Shown here piece by piece: positions 61,976 through 64,000 of a DNA stretch of 64,000 bases. Within the stretch, counting starts at the first letter, position 1. Each line of letters opens with the position of its first letter. The DNA comes from Planomicrobium sp. CPCC 101110 (GTDB taxonomy: Bacteria > Bacillota > Bacilli > Bacillales_A > Planococcaceae). The stretch lies in the NCBI RefSeq assembly GCF_007859395.1, contig NZ_VOHD01000003.1, forward strand, positions 1,524,637 to 1,588,636. Reading direction: 5' to 3'. Under the pieces are notes generated by a model. That model searched no databases, was not told the DNA's origin, and saw only the letters and a list, made by a program, of their open reading frames with translations. Both the position numbers and the translations under genes were made by a program.

Positions 61976-62569
61976 ATGAAAAGCTGGTGGCAGAAATCAC
62001 TGATGATTGCAGTGGCCGTCTTGACATTGGGCGCTATTTCCCCGAACCATACATTGTGGGAAACCATTCTTGACGATAAAGGTACACAAAAATCACATGC
62101 AGCCGCGAATGAAAGCAAAGACTATACTTATGACTGGGTCGATTTAAGCGAGTATTATGTTAACGGCCGGACAGTGATCGATTCGTTTTATCAAACTTCA
62201 GAAGAGCAAGCTTATATGAAATTCGGTTCCCGCATAGGACCGGTTATTCAAGGCCAATTCCAAACCGCAATATTGCCGAATATCCAGCAAGCGATCGATA
62301 TGCATCTTGGCAGCCTTGGAGCAGAAAAGTTAAACCGGTTGGCCATCAGCGAAAAACCTGCTGGAGATTATGCTGAAAAAATATTTCACATTTACGACAT
62401 CAACACTAAAAAAGATGAAATCCGATTCCATGTAAGAACAGAGAAAAAGCCTCAAGAAGGCTACTTTTTCAATTTCCATTATCATATTGCGGAAGACAAT
62501 TACCAAAAACATTATGCCCTTGGCGATATTTATTGGTCGAAAGACACGCCGCCCAAGTGGCTTTCCTAA
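61976..62569 (+). CDS. ypjP: YpjP family protein, probably exported
   Basis: 197 residues. Basic start MKSWWQKSL, a hydrophobic stretch [13 protein letters not shown] (signal peptide or anchor), then a soluble domain with [20 protein letters not shown] and [18 protein letters not shown]. Matches B. subtilis YpjP, which also precedes the thymidylate synthase gene. Function unknown. ATG at 61976 after GAGGGTGATG; ATGs five and two codons earlier are possible. Confidence 0.87.
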   Translation: MKSWWQKSLMIAVAVLTLGAISPNHTLWETILDDKGTQKSHAAANESKDYTYDWVDLSEYYVNGRTVIDSFYQTSEEQAYMKFGSRIGPVIQGQFQTAILPNIQQAIDMHLGSLGAEKLNRLAISEKPAGDYAEKIFHIYDINTKKDEIRFHVRTEKKPQEGYFFNFHYHIAEDNYQKHYALGDIYWSKDTPPKWLS

Positions 62570-62598
62570 AAACCGTTACAGTTGTAACGGTTTTTTTT
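62569..62598 (+). terminator. Terminator of ypjP
   Basis: AAAACCGTTACA, two-base loop, TGTAACGG and eight T. Confidence 0.92.
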
Positions 62599-62643
62599 CG
62601 TAGTTTTTGTTATTATAAAAAGGATAACGGAGGGGAACAAATT

Positions 62644-63588
62644 ATGAAACAATATTTAGATTTATGCGAACACATTCTACATAACGGAACAAGAAAAGAG
62701 GACCGTACCGGAACCGGAACGCTCAGCGTGTTCGGCTACCAGATGCGGTACAACTTGAATGATGGCTTTCCGTTGATGACAACAAAAAAAACGGCATTCC
62801 GGCTGATCGTTTCGGAATTGCTGTGGTTCATCAAAGGTGATACGAATGTCCAGACGCTGATCGCGGAAAACAATCATATCTGGGATGAATGGGCTTTTGC
62901 CCAGTGGGCCGAAAGCGAAGAATACGAAGGACCGGACATGTCGGACTTTGGCAGAAGGGCGCAAAAAGACCCGGAGTTTGCTGCGGTCTATAAAGAACAG
63001 ATGACGATTTTCCAAGAAAAAATCCTGTCGGACGATTTGTTCGCGGAGAAATACGGCGATTTGGGGCCGGTGTACGGAAAACAGTGGCGCTCATGGGCGA
63101 CAACGACGGGCGATACGATCGATCAGCTTCGCAACGTGATTGAAGCGATCAAAACAAATCCCGATTCCAGACGCCATCTCGTGACGGCGTGGAATCCGGA
63201 ATTTGTGGACGATATGGCACTTCCGCCATGCCATACGATGTTTCAATTTTACGTGGCAGACGGCAAGTTATCCTGCCAGTTATACCAAAGAAGCGCAGAT
63301 GTTTTCCTGGGCGTTCCTTTCAATATAGCTTCATACGCCTTGCTCACCCATCTAGTAGCCAGAGAATGCGGACTTGAAGTCGGGGATTTTGTCCATACGA
63401 CAGGAGACACACATTTATACACAAATCACCTGGAGCAAGTAAAAGAGCAATTGACCCGGGAGCCGAAAAAGTTGCCTACATTAAAAATAAATGAAGAGAT
63501 TGAGTCAATCTTCGATTTGACTCTATCGGATATTTCTATAGAAGGCTACGACCCGCATCCTAGAATTTCAGCTCCAGTGGCAGTATAA
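62644..63588 (+). CDS. thyA: Thymidylate synthase
   Basis: 314 residues, the long form with an inserted segment of about 50 residues (around 85-135) as in lactobacilli and staphylococci, not the 264-residue form of B. subtilis ThyB. Methylates dUMP using methylene-tetrahydrofolate. Catalytic Cys196 is in [23 protein letters not shown] and [18 protein letters not shown] are conserved. ATG after GGAGGGGAAC. dfrA follows after 12 bases, regenerating the folate used here. Confidence 0.97.
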   Translation: MKQYLDLCEHILHNGTRKEDRTGTGTLSVFGYQMRYNLNDGFPLMTTKKTAFRLIVSELLWFIKGDTNVQTLIAENNHIWDEWAFAQWAESEEYEGPDMSDFGRRAQKDPEFAAVYKEQMTIFQEKILSDDLFAEKYGDLGPVYGKQWRSWATTTGDTIDQLRNVIEAIKTNPDSRRHLVTAWNPEFVDDMALPPCHTMFQFYVADGKLSCQLYQRSADVFLGVPFNIASYALLTHLVARECGLEVGDFVHTTGDTHLYTNHLEQVKEQLTREPKKLPTLKINEEIESIFDLTLSDISIEGYDPHPRISAPVAV

Positions 63589-63600
63589 GGAGGAATAGGC

Positions 63601-64000
63601 ATGATTTCGTTAATGGTGGCACATGATCCGAACCGGGTGATCGGCAAAGACAATCTACTGCCTTGGCATATCCCTGAAGATTTGGCATATTTTAAAAAGC
63701 ATACACTTGGCAAAGGAATCGTCATGGGGCGCAATACCTTTGAATCTATAGGGCGCCCGCTGCCAAAGCGGCGCAATATTATAGTAACGCGCAATCCGGA
63801 ATACCAAGTGGAAGGCGCTGACGTGGTCCACACGCTGGATGACGCCATCCGGTTAGCCTCAGAAGTTCATGAAGAAATTATGGTCATTGGCGGAGAAGAA
63901 GTTTTCCGGTCGGTTTTGCCGCGTGCGGACCGCCTTTATATCACAATGATCAAAAAACCGTTCGAGGGGGACACTTTCTTCCCCGAGTATGGAACCGAAT
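63601..64000 (+). CDS. dfrA: Dihydrofolate reductase (5' part)
   Basis: The first 133 codons; the gene runs off the right edge. VAHDPNRVIGKDNLLPWHIPEDL at the N-terminus holds the folate-contacting residues (quoted in part: LPWHIPEDL with the catalytic acidic residue), IVMGRNTFESIGRPLP binds NADPH, and MVIGGEEVF is the Gly-Gly motif. Reduces dihydrofolate made by ThyA just upstream. ATG eight bases after AAGGAGG. Expected full length is about 160 residues. Confidence 0.96.
   Translation, partial: MISLMVAHDPNRVIGKDNLLPWHIPEDLAYFKKHTLGKGIVMGRNTFESIGRPLPKRRNIIVTRNPEYQVEGADVVHTLDDAIRLASEVHEEIMVIGGEEVFRSVLPRADRLYITMIKKPFEGDTFFPEYGTE

Overview
The window reads as a chromosomal segment of a low-to-mid GC Firmicute, most likely family Planococcaceae (Planococcus/Planomicrobium/Sporosarcina type). 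The basis is gene content and order: qcrABC-ypjA, dapB-mgsA-bshA-cca-birA, panCD, dinG-ypmA-ypmB-aspB-asnS-dnaD-nth-ypoC, ponA-recU, yppE-mrfA(yprA)-mrfB(yprB)-gpsB-rnpB-ypsC-ypvA-ypwA-dynA, ypdP-ypdQ-ypeQ, ypgQ, ypgR, brxA(yphP)-ypiP-ypjP-thyA-dfrA. This is a scrambled but clear counterpart of one region of the Bacillus subtilis chromosome. Genes have strong AGGAGG-type ribosome sites, TTG/GTG starts are common, and most operons end in clean intrinsic terminators. I saw no tRNA, insertion sequence, prophage or CRISPR array.

Layout. 1-3.2 kb: end of the Rieske gene, the rest of the menaquinol:cytochrome c reductase, then two membrane-protein genes. 3.2-9.0 kb: a YitT-type membrane protein facing a long operon (ypjD, dapB, mgsA, bshA, cca, birA) from two promoters whose -35 boxes overlap. 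9.0-18.5 kb: panCD behind a structured leader, then dinG, ypmAB, aspB, asnS, dnaD, nth, ypoC. 18.5-22 kb: recU-ponA on the minus strand. 22.2-37.4 kb: yppE, the MrfA/MrfB repair pair, gpsB, RNase P RNA, ypsC, a second DinG-like helicase, an M32 carboxypeptidase, a short-chain dehydrogenase, the double-dynamin DynA and a rhodanese. 37.4-50.3 kb: a mosaic of short transcription units, including an S66 peptidase/GNAT pair, a decayed PQQ-type sugar dehydrogenase, several tiny membrane proteins, and ypdP-ypdQ under a preQ1 riboswitch.

50.4-53.6 kb holds the least familiar unit: an ATP-grasp ligase followed by a 654-residue protein I do not recognise, which has a Cys/His/Asn arrangement like papain-fold enzymes. 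It is the best candidate for an undescribed system here. 53.8-57.9 kb: a cold-shock protein, ypgQ, the ABC-F ATPase YfmR and ypgR. 57.9-60.2 kb: a run of small orphan genes, probably accessory. 60.3-64.0 kb: bacilliredoxin brxA with ypiP, a 25-residue membrane peptide, ypjP, and thyA-dfrA, cut by the window end.

Main points for a second look: the ATP-grasp/654-aa pair; an in-frame TGA where Trp is expected in ypdP, directly under an intact preQ1-I riboswitch; a pan-type RNA hairpin plus a leader terminator before panC; absence of panB and bshB1 from their usual places; and the MccF/MccE-like pairing of an S66 peptidase with a GNAT enzyme. All family assignments come from reading motifs; no database search was run.
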